This document shows, piece after piece, positions 24,630 to 31,758 of a stretch of 64,000 bases of DNA (the stretch's first letter is position 1; each line of letters opens with the position of its first letter). Position numbers and translations under genes: made by a program. Source of the DNA: Frisingicoccus sp009929615 (GTDB lineage Bacteria > Bacillota > Clostridia > Lachnospirales > Lachnospiraceae); contig JAQUXR010000004.1 in assembly GCA_028692275.1 (NCBI GenBank), positions 66,367 to 130,366 on the forward strand. The letters run 5' to 3'. The notes below the pieces were generated by a model. The model was not told the DNA's origin and did no database searches. It saw only the letters and a program-made list of their open reading frames with translations.

Positions 24630-25450
24630 TATTCCATTTCCTTCTTAATATCTCGCAGTATGTCACTAAGATATCCATCCAGGCCATAAGACTTATTTAC
24701 AATACTATCTGCAATATATATCTCACCCAGATTGATTGTAATATAGACCGCATTCGGTTCCCGTTCTGCAAGCCCCATGAGAGGTGCTTTTATCAACTGA
24801 TTTCTCCAGCCAATACCCAATTCCAGAATAACCAGATTTTTATTGTGATAGGCCTCAAGGAACTGATGCCATGCCTGTTCCATTCCCGGCTTTAAAGGTT
24901 CTGCATTATACATGGTCATGACTGCCCCGCATTTTGGACACCTTGGAATCAGCTCAGACGGAATCTTTCCATCTGTTTCGGCTGCCGCCATTTTTTGAAT
25001 CGCTTCTAATGCCGGATACATGGTATCATGACACAGCCTGCTGCATCGCATCTCGAGCCAGTTGCCTTCCACTTCGTAGACTTTATCCGATTCAAATCCT
25101 GATAGTTCAAAGTGGCCTTCTGCATTAGATGTTACAACAAAATAGGGTTTATCACCTACAATACTTTTCAAATCAGCCATAACTTCTGTTTCCTGATACT
25201 CTCCGCTGTAATGCTGAATCAGACGGCTTAACACGCCCCATTTTTCTTCTTCTGTTGGCCAGTTTGTAAATACAGCCTGCAAAATATTGCGAATACCATA
25301 TTTCCGCTTTAAGTCCCCAAATAGTTCCTCAAAAGCCTGATTATCTGCAAATAAATGCAAGCCCTCAGTTATCGAAAGGCCATTGCTCGCACCGATGAGC
25401 AGGGCATCTGCATTTTTAATTTTCTCTGCTATTTCTTTGTACTGGTTCAT
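24629..25450 (-). CDS. Class M-like sirtuin, paralogue 2 (Gln to Glu at the QG motif)
   Basis: 273 residues. Same fold and order as its neighbour: GASNGLSITEG (20-30), TSNAE (107-111), and four cysteines (CSRLC at 136-140, CPKC at 171-174). The position of the catalytic Gln is occupied by Glu128 (VEGNWLEM), and the TTN triplet is TSN. This may mean altered chemistry, loss of activity, or a regulatory or pseudo-enzyme partner for paralogue 1, with which it is translationally coupled. Start at 25450 is chosen for GGAGGTACATA; the longer frame starts nine codons earlier without a site. Divergent from the Rrf2 regulator at 25530. Confidence 0.77.
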   Translation of the reverse strand: MNQYKEIAEKIKNADALLIGASNGLSITEGLHLFADNQAFEELFGDLKRKYGIRNILQAVFTNWPTEEEKWGVLSRLIQHYSGEYQETEVMADLKSIVGDKPYFVVTSNAEGHFELSGFESDKVYEVEGNWLEMRCSRLCHDTMYPALEAIQKMAAAETDGKIPSELIPRCPKCGAVMTMYNAEPLKPGMEQAWHQFLEAYHNKNLVILELGIGWRNQLIKAPLMGLAEREPNAVYITINLGEIYIADSIVNKSYGLDGYLSDILRDIKKEME

Positions 25451-25482
25451 TATGTACCTCCGAATTTTTATTGACAAGAACC

Positions 25483-25500
25483 AAGTTTGTTGTTAAGTTT
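25483..25500. promoter_or_regulatory. Candidate operator: direct repeat between sirtuin 2 and Rrf2 genes
   Basis: AAGTTT occurs at 25483-25488 and 25495-25500, twelve bases apart, in the 79-base divergent region, next to a TATAAT at 25503-25508 facing the Rrf2 gene and TTGACA at 25471-25476. A plausible Rrf2 binding site, but weakly supported. Confidence 0.35.
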
Positions 25501-25529
25501 AATATAATTCGTTTTAGAAAGGAATTCTT

Positions 25530-25958
25530 ATGAAATACTCAACAAAAGTCAGTGATTCTGTTCATATATTAACCATGATTGCCATTAACTCAGATGAGCG
25601 TTTGACAAGTGCCCAGATTGCTGAAAGCATCCATACCAATGCGGGATGTGTCCGCCAGCTGATGTCTGCTCTTCGGAAAGCTGATTTAATTGTCAGCGTT
25701 GCCGGACATCCGAAGCCGTCCTTATCAAAAGCCGCCTCTGAAATCACATTATTAGATGTCTATAAAGCTGTCGAGGGGGATACGCCTCTTCTGCACTTGG
25801 ATACGCACACAAATCCAGCCTGTGGTGTTGGTGTCAATATCCAGTTCGCCCTGCAGGATTATTTCAATGATGTGCAGAATGCTGCCGAAACATCCATGTC
25901 CGGAATTACTCTACAGGACATTATCAATCGCTTTTATGGCAAAGTTGGAGAGATTTAA
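25530..25958 (+). CDS. Rrf2 family transcriptional regulator
   Basis: 142 residues. Winged-helix DNA-binding protein of the Rrf2 family: MKYSTKVSDSVHILTMIAIN, then SAQIAESIHTNAGCVRQLMSALRKADLI as the recognition region. The FeS-binding three-Cys cluster of IscR/NsrR is absent (only Cys in NAGC and NPACGVG), so it probably senses something else or nothing redox-linked. An AAAGGAATTCTT ribosome site precedes the ATG. It lies between sirtuin paralogues 2 and 3, divergent from the first and convergent with the second, and is the likely regulator of the sirtuin genes. Confidence 0.88.
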   Translation: MKYSTKVSDSVHILTMIAINSDERLTSAQIAESIHTNAGCVRQLMSALRKADLIVSVAGHPKPSLSKAASEITLLDVYKAVEGDTPLLHLDTHTNPACGVGVNIQFALQDYFNDVQNAAETSMSGITLQDIINRFYGKVGEI

Positions 25959-26925
25959 TCAAATCTCTCCATTTCTTTTTTACATCTTCTAAAACTCTGG
26001 CAATATCGCCACGAATAGCCATCCCTTTATCTTCAATCTGCTCCGGAAGAAAATCATACTGAGCATTCACTGAGATATATCTGGCATCGGGAAGGTTCAT
26101 CGTCAGATTCCAGAAAGGCTCTTGAATAAACATTGGAGTCATTCGTCCAACTCCCAGCTCTATAAAGAGAATTTTTTTACTTCCATTCTTCTGAATATAA
26201 TCGGATATTTTTTTATACTGTTCCTCATATTTTTTTCCCTGAAGAAAGTTCCCATATCCCCGTACCCAAGGGAATAACTCTGCTCCACAATGCGGACAGT
26301 GTGGAATTAACTCCGTTGGAATACTGGTTCCCTCTCCCATAGCTTGAAACATTTCTTCAACAGGCTGAACCGCATCATAGGTTTCATCACAGCATGAACG
26401 TGAGCACTGGAAAAACCGATGATCTCCCTGAATCTCACTCACCTGGGCTTCCGGGTATAATCGCATAAACTGGGTATCCTGATTGGTAGTCAGAATGTGG
26501 AAATCTTTGTTTTTTAATATGGTATCCAAATCCACATAAGGTTTGCGAACCGGTGCGTGCTGGGTTGTGTGCAGAAAAGTGGCCAAATATCCCCAGAATT
26601 CCTCCCGGGTTTTATAGCTGTGCATCATCCCTGAAAATGCCCCCTGAAAACCATATTTTTTTGCAAACTTTCCAAAATGTTCCATATATGAGGGTGTTGC
26701 CGCATAATAAAAATCTCCACCACCGGCAGCTGAAAGTCCTGATGCACCACCTACTACAACGCATTCTGCCTCTTTCACCTGTCTGGCAAATTCCTTCACC
26801 TGCTCATCATAAGACTTTGCTTCGTTATCCGTAAGTTTTACAACCGTCCGCCCGGATGCATACACACCATAGTGTCCTGAATAATTAAACTGGGCCTGGG
26901 TTACTAAATCTTCATAAAAAGTCAT
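25924..26925 (-). CDS. Class M-like sirtuin, paralogue 3
   Basis: 333 residues. It carries a 45-residue N-terminal extension, then VVVGGASGLSAAGG (from 57), TTNQD (146-150), IQGD (Gln166-Gly167) and the cysteines of CSRSC (174-178) and CPHC (210-213). The catalytic Gln is intact, unlike paralogue 2. The last 12 codons overlap the end of the convergent Rrf2 gene, so the C-terminal tail (from about WRDLIKSL) is read through the Rrf2 terminator palindrome and is probably not a conserved part. AAAGGATT precedes the start and is one arm of a 12-bp inverted repeat. Role as in paralogue 1: putative NAD-dependent ADP-ribosyltransferase. Confidence 0.8.
   Translation of the reverse strand: MTFYEDLVTQAQFNYSGHYGVYASGRTVVKLTDNEAKSYDEQVKEFARQVKEAECVVVGGASGLSAAGGGDFYYAATPSYMEHFGKFAKKYGFQGAFSGMMHSYKTREEFWGYLATFLHTTQHAPVRKPYVDLDTILKNKDFHILTTNQDTQFMRLYPEAQVSEIQGDHRFFQCSRSCCDETYDAVQPVEEMFQAMGEGTSIPTELIPHCPHCGAELFPWVRGYGNFLQGKKYEEQYKKISDYIQKNGSKKILFIELGVGRMTPMFIQEPFWNLTMNLPDARYISVNAQYDFLPEQIEDKGMAIRGDIARVLEDVKKKWRDLIKSLQLCHKSD
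25947..25981 (+). terminator. Rrf2 gene terminator, inside the 3' end of sirtuin 3
   Basis: Stem GGAGAGATTT (25947-25956) with AAATCTCTCC (25961-25970), AATC loop, then ATTTCTTTTTT. The same bases encode the C-terminus of the convergent sirtuin. Confidence 0.8.
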
Positions 26926-26933
26926 AATTAAAA

Positions 26934-27004
26934 AATCCTTTCCGATTTATCTTTGATGTTATTTTAATATTAACAGCAATAGTTTAGCATCGTCGGAAAG
27001 GATT
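26934..27004 (-). repeat. 12-bp inverted repeat flanking the sirtuin 3 leader
   Basis: AATCCTTTCCGA (26934-26945) is the exact reverse complement of TCGGAAAGGATT (26993-27004), 47 bases apart. On the minus strand one arm overlaps the promoter spacer and the other contains the AAAGGATT ribosome site followed by TTTTTT. It could be a paired operator, or in read-through RNA from the XRE gene a hairpin that terminates transcription or hides the ribosome site. Confidence 0.7.
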
Positions 27005-27009
27005 GTCAA
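26981..27009 (-). promoter_or_regulatory. Sirtuin 3 promoter
   Basis: Minus-strand -35 TTGACA (27004-27009), 17-base spacer, -10 TAAACT (26981-26986). The inverted-repeat arm 26993-27004 fills most of the spacer. Confidence 0.68.
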
Positions 27010-27019
27010 TAGTTGTTAT

Positions 27020-28051
27020 CTATTCACATAATCGTTTAAATCGGGGATTGCCCCTTAAAAAGGCCGAATCTTCGCCTTTTTCAAGTGCTCGTTTCATCAT
27101 GATTTTCATCTTATCACTTCCACTGTCTTCTTTAAAAGTCATATGTTGATACAACTTTGAATTTTTAATTTCAAACATTGTATCTATTCCCTTTAACAGT
27201 TCCTCAAGGGCATCCAGACTTTCGTCAACTTTCTTCATTTCAGCATACACTTCAAATTTTGAAGATGCAGGTATATAAGTCCCCAAATCCAAAAGGACAC
27301 ATAGTTTTTCGGAAAGTTCTGCATATTTCAAAGCCTCCTCATATTGATTTTCCCTACAGAGTAAAGATATAATTTGCATGAGACTGCCCGCAATGGCATT
27401 GGCATTTTTATAAATCATACTTTCATGAATTTCATAAGCTTTGGCATATTCTTTTTTTGCTTCATAAAGATTCCCCTGAATGGTTCGTTTGTCAAAGCCT
27501 AAAGGGGGAATCTGGTCCAGTAACCGCTGTGCCTCTTCAAATTCGCCATGATGGATATAATTCTGTGAAAGAAACATAATGGCTGTATTTGCCAGTTCTT
27601 TATCTTCTGAAAAAGCCACACTTTCAAACCAGGCTAAAATCTGTTTATGGTATTTTTCCCGAATATCCAAATCCTCGTTTTCCATGTTAACATAACCATT
27701 TAAAATCTGGGCCAGACACAATACCAGTTTATCGCAGTGTGGATAGTTCTTAATGATTCCACGTGCCTTTTCAAAGGTTTGGGGAAATCCGTTACTAAAA
27801 ATCTCTTCGGAAATTTCATTGATGATATTTCCGATTTCCACATCCGTCAATTCTTCACGAAATGAAAGGAGGGTATCTACATCCGTCTTTAGGATTCTTG
27901 CCAGGGGCGCCAATAAAGTAATATCCGGGTAAGAAATGCCATTCTCCCATTTATTCACTGCCGGTGCTGAAACCCCCAGATAGTTTGCCACCTGTTCCTG
28001 GGTCAATTTCTGTTCTTTTCTATATTTTCGTATAAGTTCGTTTATTTTCAT
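27020..28051 (-). CDS. XRE-family regulator with TPR-like domain
   Basis: 343 residues. N-terminal Cro/CI-type helix-turn-helix (MKINELIRKYRKEQKLTQEQVANYLGVSAPAVNKWENGISYPDI) followed by about 270 residues of helical TPR-like repeats, the architecture of peptide- or protein-sensing regulators common in Firmicutes. Start at 28051 chosen for AGGAGG; the longest frame begins 30 codons upstream without support. Preceded by a hairpin at 28079-28115 and followed by the sirtuin 3 promoter region. Target unknown; the adjacent sirtuin is a candidate. Confidence 0.87.
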   Translation of the reverse strand: MKINELIRKYRKEQKLTQEQVANYLGVSAPAVNKWENGISYPDITLLAPLARILKTDVDTLLSFREELTDVEIGNIINEISEEIFSNGFPQTFEKARGIIKNYPHCDKLVLCLAQILNGYVNMENEDLDIREKYHKQILAWFESVAFSEDKELANTAIMFLSQNYIHHGEFEEAQRLLDQIPPLGFDKRTIQGNLYEAKKEYAKAYEIHESMIYKNANAIAGSLMQIISLLCRENQYEEALKYAELSEKLCVLLDLGTYIPASSKFEVYAEMKKVDESLDALEELLKGIDTMFEIKNSKLYQHMTFKEDSGSDKMKIMMKRALEKGEDSAFLRGNPRFKRLCE

Positions 28052-28078
28052 CACACTTCCTCCTGTCTTATAAAAAGT

Positions 28079-28115
28079 AAAGGCCTTTGCTACTTTAACA
28101 ATAGCAAAAGCCTTT
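28079..28115 (-). terminator. Hairpin between the LuxR-type and XRE genes
   Basis: AAAGGCCTTTGCTA (28079-28092) with TAGCAAAAGCCTTT (28102-28115), 14 bp with one mismatch; on the minus strand it is followed by ACTTTTTATAAG. Probably the terminator of the gene ending at 28176. Confidence 0.65.
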
Positions 28116-28175
28116 GACCAAAACAAGTGAATCCTTATCATGTTTTCGTTAATTTTATTAACCGCCGGTTATTTC

Positions 28176-29312
28176 TTATTTCATCCAGACAGCCTGTACA
28201 TCCCGCACAGCTATCGCATCTTTAATTTTTACATTCTTATCAATTCCCAGCTTCGCATAAGCCTTTCGAACATGGTATTTGACTGTGCCTTTTACAATAT
28301 GAATTTCTTCCGCGATTTCTTTATCTGAATAGCCTTCAGCCATCCGATACAGAATCTTTCTTTCCTGCTCTGTAAGTGGTTTGTTTTCTGACGCCAGAAT
28401 CTTATGTAAGGTGCTGACTCGTTCCCGAAAGCCATCGGCAATACGGCTGACTTCCCTGACACCTTCCTCGCTGTATTCTGCAAGGATCTCATTGACATAT
28501 TCTCTGCCGAATTCATCTATAAACTCCGCCAAAACAAGCCAGAGCTTTTCCTCAGCCAACAACTTCACTGCCAAACGAAGACTCTCATCCATTTCAGCCA
28601 TGAGATGCAGCTGACCATAGTTACCAGCTTTTAAAATCTCCAGGTAAATAAAAAACAATCTGTTATTGTCAATATGATAAAACTGCTGTGCCTCAGCTAT
28701 CGCATTGAGGGATAAAAGCGGTTCTCCAACATATGACAGGTATTGGGCACTGGTAAACATGGCTGTAGCCAGGTTTTGTGGGTGAATGCTGTTCTCCCCA
28801 TAATAGGGTTTCTGATGAATACAGCATACACCAAATTCACGATTTCGTATCCACATGGGAACTTCGGCCATCATGGCTAACGCCATACAAGACATAGCTC
28901 TGTAGAGTTGTGCTGCCTCCCGGCACCGCTTACCGGCAGATGAATTTTCTGCAAGATCTGCGATATAAATGGTCGCCTCTTTCCACATCCTCTTATCCAG
29001 ACCATGCCGTGCCATCAATTCCAATAAATAGGCCGCTCCCAGACACTGCATATAAGCTGTTTCATCATCCTTCACAAGTTTCCTGTCCTGGAAAATCTGC
29101 CAGGCTGTCTCCTGAGCTTCTATAATATCTCCACGATAAAACGCCGCATAGCCCTTAAATAATGCAAGACCAATCTGACAGCTCTTTCCCTTTATCTTTC
29201 CTTCTAGTTCTTCAAATCCTGTTTTCACCTGTTCTGCGGTTTCCCAAAGGTACATGCCTCCGATAAAAGGATTTTCGCATTCCAGTGCCTCCAGTATATA
29301 TTTTTCGTCCAT
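28176..29312 (-). CDS. LuxR-type regulator with helical repeat domain
   Basis: 378 residues. The C-terminal 65 residues form a LuxR/GerE helix-turn-helix: KPLTEQERKILYRMAEGYSDKEIAEEIHIVKGTVKYHVRKAYAKLGI. The N-terminal 300 residues are mostly helical and TPR-like, with no MalT-type P-loop, so this is a reduced relative of large ATP-binding LuxR regulators. AGGAGTTAACAA precedes the start at 29312. Stand-alone gene; effector and targets unknown. Confidence 0.85.
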   Translation of the reverse strand: MDEKYILEALECENPFIGGMYLWETAEQVKTGFEELEGKIKGKSCQIGLALFKGYAAFYRGDIIEAQETAWQIFQDRKLVKDDETAYMQCLGAAYLLELMARHGLDKRMWKEATIYIADLAENSSAGKRCREAAQLYRAMSCMALAMMAEVPMWIRNREFGVCCIHQKPYYGENSIHPQNLATAMFTSAQYLSYVGEPLLSLNAIAEAQQFYHIDNNRLFFIYLEILKAGNYGQLHLMAEMDESLRLAVKLLAEEKLWLVLAEFIDEFGREYVNEILAEYSEEGVREVSRIADGFRERVSTLHKILASENKPLTEQERKILYRMAEGYSDKEIAEEIHIVKGTVKYHVRKAYAKLGIDKNVKIKDAIAVRDVQAVWMK

Positions 29313-29419
29313 TTGTTAACTCCTATATGGATTTTATATTATATAGTATATGTCTTTCTCTTCTTAAGCACAACTTCATCGCCAAAAAATGAGCGAATTA
29401 TTTTGTATTTTTCACATTT

Positions 29420-29770
29420 TTAGAGTGAATCGGGATTTGATTTTCTTCGTGCTTCGCACTTACAGATTCCAAGGTCTATATTTTCCTCCTGTGGAAAATG
29501 GACACAGGTCAGGCACCATTTGCTCGGATACCCCTCCGGTTTATGTTCAAAATGCTCACAGCCATCATCCAATGCATACATAATACGATATCCCTCTTCA
29601 TCATAATATTTTTCCTGATGTAAATCGGGAAAAATTGGCATAATATCATTCTGAAGCCGCTCCTCTTCTCCATAATAACCATAATAAATAGAAAAGGTAT
29701 GACCGCCTATTTTTATTATTTTATACAGGTCACCCTCTTTAGGGTTAACTTCTGTTTCATATATCTCCAC
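29420..29770 (-). CDS. Hypothetical protein with Cys-rich tail
   Basis: 116 residues starting at a GTG with a GGAGG site seven bases upstream. I do not recognise the family. The first half is acidic and beta-rich (IGGHTFSIYYGYYGEEERLQ), and the C-terminal part has WCLTCVHFP and GICKCEARRK, whose four cysteines plus an upstream CEHFEH could bind a metal. No signal peptide or membrane span. Stand-alone between the LuxR-type gene and a terminator. Coding is likely because the frame is long and has a good start site. Confidence 0.55.
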   Translation of the reverse strand: MEIYETEVNPKEGDLYKIIKIGGHTFSIYYGYYGEEERLQNDIMPIFPDLHQEKYYDEEGYRIMYALDDGCEHFEHKPEGYPSKWCLTCVHFPQEENIDLGICKCEARRKSNPDSL

Positions 29771-29812
29771 AACTTCGCCTCCTCATTAAGTTTCCACTGC
29801 TTCCACCTTCCT

Positions 29813-30030
29813 TTATTGTAAAAGAAAAACCTCACCTTGTGAACTGACCAAAAGGTAAGGTTTTTTAATCTTTTCAATCGTTTCAATATCTGATTGACTC
29901 ATTAACATCCTGGCAACATAATATACATCTGACATTGCCGGAATCCCTTTATTCTTCATTTTTTCATGAATACTTTCCGGTGATTTTACTCTGCTCACAA
30001 TTGTTTGAGGAATATTAATTTGATAATTTA
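29813..30030 (-). pseudogene. Fragment of a RelA/SpoT-type (p)ppGpp synthetase
   Basis: The minus strand reads INIPQTIVSRVKSPESIHEK and then a segment with YYVARMLMSQSDIETIEK. RVKSPESIxEK is the hallmark of RelA_SpoT synthetase domains, and 'IADMLxxQxDI' follows about 40 residues later in intact proteins; here only about 15 residues separate them, so the GxRV catalytic segment is deleted. No proper start site exists (first start a GTG inside the motif) and the frame ends inside a terminator hairpin. An intact synthetase is present at 52041, so this is a decayed second copy. Confidence 0.6.
29825..29866. terminator. Bidirectional terminator-like hairpin
   Basis: AAAAACCTCACCTT (29825-29838) with AAGGTAAGGTTTTT (29852-29865), one mismatch, with A and T tracts on both sides. 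Confidence 0.7.
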
Positions 30031-30071
30031 TAAAAAAGAAGACCTTTAGACTATTTATCTAAAGGCCTTCT
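30031..30071 (-). terminator. Terminator of the TetR-led operon
   Basis: Stem 30037-30050 with 30058-30071 (14 bp, one mismatch), followed on the minus strand by TTCTTTTTTATAAATT. Placed 17 bases after the VOC gene. Confidence 0.82.
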
Positions 30072-30087
30072 TCTCGCCAAATTGAAT

Positions 30088-30546
30088 TTAGTACAAACAA
30101 GCATTTACGAATTTCATAGGTACATCCATACGCTCTGCGACTTGCTCTGATGTCATACCGCTATCTAAAAAACGCTTGCAAACTACTTTCATATTTTCCC
30201 CAATCTCAATAATGTGCTTGTCGGGGTCATAAATTCTAACCACTCGCTGTCCCCATGAATGCTCCTTGACAGGGTGGACATATTCCACATTATACCTTTT
30301 CAGTTTTTCGGCAAACTTGTCAAAATCCTCTTCTTCAAAGTATATTTCAAAACTATTACTGCCAAATGAAACATTGTCTCTACCAATAAATTCCTGCCAA
30401 GTTTCAAGTGTTTGTAATGCTAAACCACCCGTCAAAGTTTTGTTTGCTCCAAAGTCCATAATAACATGGAGTCCAAACATTTTTTTGTAAAATTCAACGG
30501 ACTTATCTATATCCGTTACTACCAACATGGGATTTTTGATTTTCAT
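30088..30546 (-). CDS. VOC (glyoxalase/bleomycin resistance fold) family protein
   Basis: 152 residues. Starts MKIKNPMLVVTDIDKSVEFYKKMFGLHV, the standard opening of a VOC metal-dependent fold, and ends the domain with QRVVRIYDPDKHIIEIGE, whose Glu is a usual metal ligand. About 30 C-terminal residues form an extra helical tail (SGMTSEQVAERMDVPMKFVNACLY) resembling a small HTH. Start at 30546 chosen for GGAGGTAGAGTTG. The nitroreductase frame runs 43 bases into this gene because of a poly-A tract. Last gene of the TetR operon. Possible roles are detoxification or a lyase/dioxygenase step; not resolved. Confidence 0.82.
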   Translation of the reverse strand: MKIKNPMLVVTDIDKSVEFYKKMFGLHVIMDFGANKTLTGGLALQTLETWQEFIGRDNVSFGSNSFEIYFEEEDFDKFAEKLKRYNVEYVHPVKEHSWGQRVVRIYDPDKHIIEIGENMKVVCKRFLDSGMTSEQVAERMDVPMKFVNACLY

Positions 30547-31324
30547 CAACTCTACCTCCACAATTCCGATTTGTTTTTTTTTTTTGAAACACATACCGTG
30601 CAATAAAAGTCTTTTCCGCACTATCATCTGACGCATCTGCAAGCAGCACTCTTTCAAATGAAATACCTTCGTGTTCAAGGCAGGTTTCCAGAATATAAAG
30701 GAAAATTCCCATATCTATTTTGTTGTAATAACTCACCTTATTTACAGGCATAATTCCTCTTTTTCCAGGTTTTTTGTATCTGTATATCAGCAATTCTTCA
30801 CCTGTGTTTTCGACAATCCATGGTTGTGTGTTGCAGGCACTGGGCGCAAAACGAACAATCTCTGCAATGCTCATGGTTTCCCCAGTCCAGATTTCATCCA
30901 ACGGTTTTCTCTTTGACTTGAACATATCCTTACGGAACTTGTCCTCCGGCATTTTTGCAATGGAGATCATGATAACATAGTCAAGACCGTCCAGCAGCAT
31001 ATTCTTCGGCTTTCCTATCCCAAACCATAACGCACCGATATCTTCTGAAGCGAGATATAGATCAATCTGTTCGCCCATGTAACCGATATTTCTCAGGTAC
31101 TCATCTTTTGTTTCACTGTAAAACAAAATGCAATACTCTGCACCCCGACTGCAGGTAGTCTCTGATTCGGGAACAATGCAGATTTTCGTTCTAATTTTTT
31201 GATCAAGGGGTTCTACGGACTGAATGAAAATTTCAAGCTTTTCAATATCTTCATCTGCCAGTTTCCCTGTATTTTTAAATGTATGGAATGATTTTCGTTT
31301 AAATATCTGTCTATAGTTGTCCAT
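30503..31324 (-). CDS. TM1586-type nitroreductase family protein
   Basis: 273 residues in the sequence as given. It opens MDNYRQIFKRKSFHTFKNTG and contains FAPSACNTQPWIVENTGEELLIYRY and YYNKIDMGIFLYILETCLEHEGISF, the FMN-binding core of the putative TM1586 nitroreductase family. The real domain ends near FIARYVFQ; after that a run of 12 A on the coding strand (30574-30585) leads into about 27 residues overlapping the VOC gene. One or two bases fewer would respectively fuse it in frame to VOC or stop it at a TAG just before the VOC start. AAGGTGAGTGA precedes the start. Substrate unknown. Confidence 0.78.
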   Translation of the reverse strand: MDNYRQIFKRKSFHTFKNTGKLADEDIEKLEIFIQSVEPLDQKIRTKICIVPESETTCSRGAEYCILFYSETKDEYLRNIGYMGEQIDLYLASEDIGALWFGIGKPKNMLLDGLDYVIMISIAKMPEDKFRKDMFKSKRKPLDEIWTGETMSIAEIVRFAPSACNTQPWIVENTGEELLIYRYKKPGKRGIMPVNKVSYYNKIDMGIFLYILETCLEHEGISFERVLLADASDDSAEKTFIARYVFQKKKTNRNCGGRVDENQKSHVGSNGYR

Positions 31325-31342
31325 TCACTCACCTTCACAAAT

Positions 31343-31735
31343 TTACTGCAATGCTTTCTCCAAATCGGAAACATACAATGCCTGCTGCTTTTTCAGAAAC
31401 GCTTTCACAAAAGGCTTCATAACCAGCTTCTTTGCTGTCACATCTTCTGTAAAATCAATCTCCGTCTGTCCATCTTTTTCTGTGAAAATGCCAGTCCAAT
31501 GTCCCTTCATGTTGTCATTCTCCATATCAAATTCCCAGCGCTTGCACGGTTTAGAAGCAGTAATGGTAAATGTGGTAGGATACCCGTCTTTTGTATATTC
31601 CACGAACTGATTTTCATTTATAATCTCAATTTTACTCAAATCACTGCGCCACTGATAATTTTCCAACGAAGTGACAACATTCCACACATCTTCTACCTTG
31701 CTTGTAAATGAGGCTTTTATATTCGAAATTGCCAT
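31343..31735 (-). CDS. SRPBCC (START-like) family protein
   Basis: 130 residues. The pattern MAISNIKASFTSKVEDVWNVVTSLENYQWRSDLSKIEI, with FVEYTKDGYPTTFTITASKPC and a final long amphipathic helix (PFVKAFLKKQQALYVSDLEKAL), fits a helix-grip SRPBCC fold that binds hydrophobic small molecules (polyketide cyclase, Coq10 or AHSA1-like). AGGAGAAAAACA precedes the start. Follows the methyltransferase by 23 bases in the TetR operon; may bind the small molecule on which the operon acts. Confidence 0.8.
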   Translation of the reverse strand: MAISNIKASFTSKVEDVWNVVTSLENYQWRSDLSKIEIINENQFVEYTKDGYPTTFTITASKPCKRWEFDMENDNMKGHWTGIFTEKDGQTEIDFTEDVTAKKLVMKPFVKAFLKKQQALYVSDLEKALQ

Positions 31736-31758
31736 TGTTTTTCTCCTTTACAGTGCGG

